From the NCBI GenBank assembly GCA_019236545.1, contig JAFAIV010000346.1, forward strand, positions 1 to 6,824: a stretch of 6,824 nt of DNA, given 5' to 3'. The stretch comes from Actinomycetota bacterium (GTDB lineage: Bacteria; Actinomycetota; Thermoleophilia; Gaiellales; Gaiellaceae). This document shows positions 6,245-6,824 of the stretch, piece by piece. The notes under the pieces are model-generated. The model did not search any database. It saw only the letters and a program-made list of their open reading frames with translations, and was not told the DNA's origin. Made by a program: the position numbers and the translations under genes. The number at the start of each line of letters is the position of its first letter. Position 1 is the first letter of the stretch.

Positions 6245-6823
6245 TCAACGCGTGGCGTCCTGGATCGCGCCGGCCGCGTTCACGAGCGCGAGGTGGCTCA
6301 GCCCCTGCGGGAAGTTGCCGAGGAGCTCACCGGACTTCGGGTCGACCTGCTCGGAGAGGAGGCCGACGTCGTTCGCGTACGGCAACAGCTCGTCCATCAT
6401 CGCCTTCGCCTCGTCGACCCGCTCGAGCCGGGCAAGCGCCTCCACCGCCCAGAACGAGCACGCGAGGAAGGCGCCCTCCGTGCCCATATGGCCGGTCGTC
6501 CGCCAGAGGAGCGGCCCTCCCGCCGACAGGCGCTCGAGGATCGCGTCGACCGTGCGCCCGAGGCGCTCCTGCTCCGGGTACCCCATGCGCACGCCGCGGA
6601 GGACGGCCGCGTCGAGATCGTCCCCGCTGGCGGCCGCCGCGTACGCGCCGAGCTCGTCGGACCAGCAGCGCTCCTCGACGAAGCGGTGGACGCGGTCGCG
6701 CTGCTCGCGCCAGGCCGGCGCGTGGTCGTCCGGGACCTGCCCTGCTTCGGCGAGCTTCAGCGCGCGGTCGAACGCCATCCAGGCGGCGAGCTTCGAGCTC
6801 GTGTAGTGGCGGCAGTCGGGAAG
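6245..6823 (-). CDS. GH15 family glycoside hydrolase, C-terminal 192 residues (5' end outside window)
   Basis: The visible part is the C-terminal third of a second GH15 enzyme, paralogous to the complete one in this window. Matching blocks in order are 'RHYTSSKLAAWMAFDRAL' (residues 5-22 of the visible part), 'GTEGAFLACSFW' (114-125), 'NDVGLLSEQVDP' (151-162) and 'LLGNFPQGLSHLALVN' (167-182). Glu116 in the second block corresponds to the predicted general base, so the enzyme is likely active; the general-acid region is outside the window. Relative to the paralogue it lacks a few residues before that block and ends only 10 residues after 'LALVN'. An internal ATG at 6778 is not a real start, because conserved GH15 sequence continues in frame upstream to the window edge. 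It is upstream of the cyclase gene on the same strand. The substrate (trehalose, dextrin or other alpha-glucoside) is undetermined. Confidence 0.93.
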   Translation of the reverse strand, partial: LPDCRHYTSSKLAAWMAFDRALKLAEAGQVPDDHAPAWREQRDRVHRFVEERCWSDELGAYAAAASGDDLDAAVLRGVRMGYPEQERLGRTVDAILERLSAGGPLLWRTTGHMGTEGAFLACSFWAVEALARLERVDEAKAMMDELLPYANDVGLLSEQVDPKSGELLGNFPQGLSHLALVNAAGAIQDATR

Positions 6824-6824
6824 C

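Noticed and set aside
6207..6248. In-frame TTG start (6248) for the cyclase, overlapping the GH15 stop as TTGA
   Set aside because: The added 14 residues are not family-like, and a good Shine-Dalgarno precedes ATG 6206. Coupled TTG initiation is possible but less likely.
4755..6316. Inverted matches flanking the cyclase as ends of a mobile element
   Set aside because: The matches are conserved GH15 codons within paralogous genes; there is no transposase, no terminal inverted repeat and no target duplication.
5637..6806. Long open plus-strand frame opposite the cyclase and second GH15 gene
   Set aside because: It runs across two clear minus-strand genes and their gap, with no recognisable domain and biased composition; it is an antisense shadow.
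1..6824. tRNA, rRNA, CRISPR, riboswitch or toxin-antitoxin content
   Set aside because: Nearly every base belongs to the coding genes described; the intergenic gaps are 18-38 bp, too short for such elements, and I saw no repeat array.

Overview
This is a very GC-rich, almost fully coding chromosomal window. The codons are strongly GC-biased in the third position, genes overlap by 1-4 nt, and GTG starts are common. Together with a LipJ/Rv1900c-type hydrolase-cyclase and GH15 trehalase/glucoamylase-like enzymes, this points to an actinobacterium. My guess is the class Thermoleophilia (Gaiellales or Solirubrobacterales), but that rests on remembered family distribution, not a search. I see no tRNA, rRNA, CRISPR array, insertion sequence or phage gene.

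Layout from left to right: (1) A minus-strand pair runs out of the left edge. An endonuclease/exonuclease/phosphatase-family protein (958-1665) is read first, and its stop overlaps the start of a PLP-dependent class V aminotransferase (2-961, C-terminus outside the window). (2) A 19-bp divergent gap (1666-1684) separates that pair from a plus-strand operon. Its centre is a perfect palindrome that puts a TANNNT-type -10 element 7 nt before both GTG starts, suggesting a shared, back-to-back leaderless promoter. (3) The plus-strand operon holds a GT-B glycosyltransferase (1685-2743), a small acidic lysine-free protein of unknown function (2740-3057) and a full-length GH15 glycoside hydrolase (3057-4853). 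The genes are joined by GTGA and TGATG overlaps. (4) An 18-bp convergent gap (4854-4871) contains an imperfect hairpin that spans both stop codons. (5) A second minus-strand pair enters from the right edge: the C-terminal third of another GH15 enzyme (6245-6823), then 38 bp later a protein with an alpha/beta-hydrolase-like domain fused to a class III nucleotide cyclase domain (4872-6206).

The plus operon and the two GH15 genes suggest glucan, trehalose or another alpha-glucoside as a theme: a glycosyltransferase that could make a glycoside beside hydrolases that could remove glucose. This is inference from neighbourhood. The most noteworthy observations are the symmetric divergent promoter, the apparent loss of all three hydrolase catalytic residues in the cyclase fusion, and the uncharacterised small protein locked between glycosyltransferase and glycosidase. 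The rest looks like ordinary actinobacterial housekeeping or accessory metabolism, and I found no convincing novel multi-gene system.
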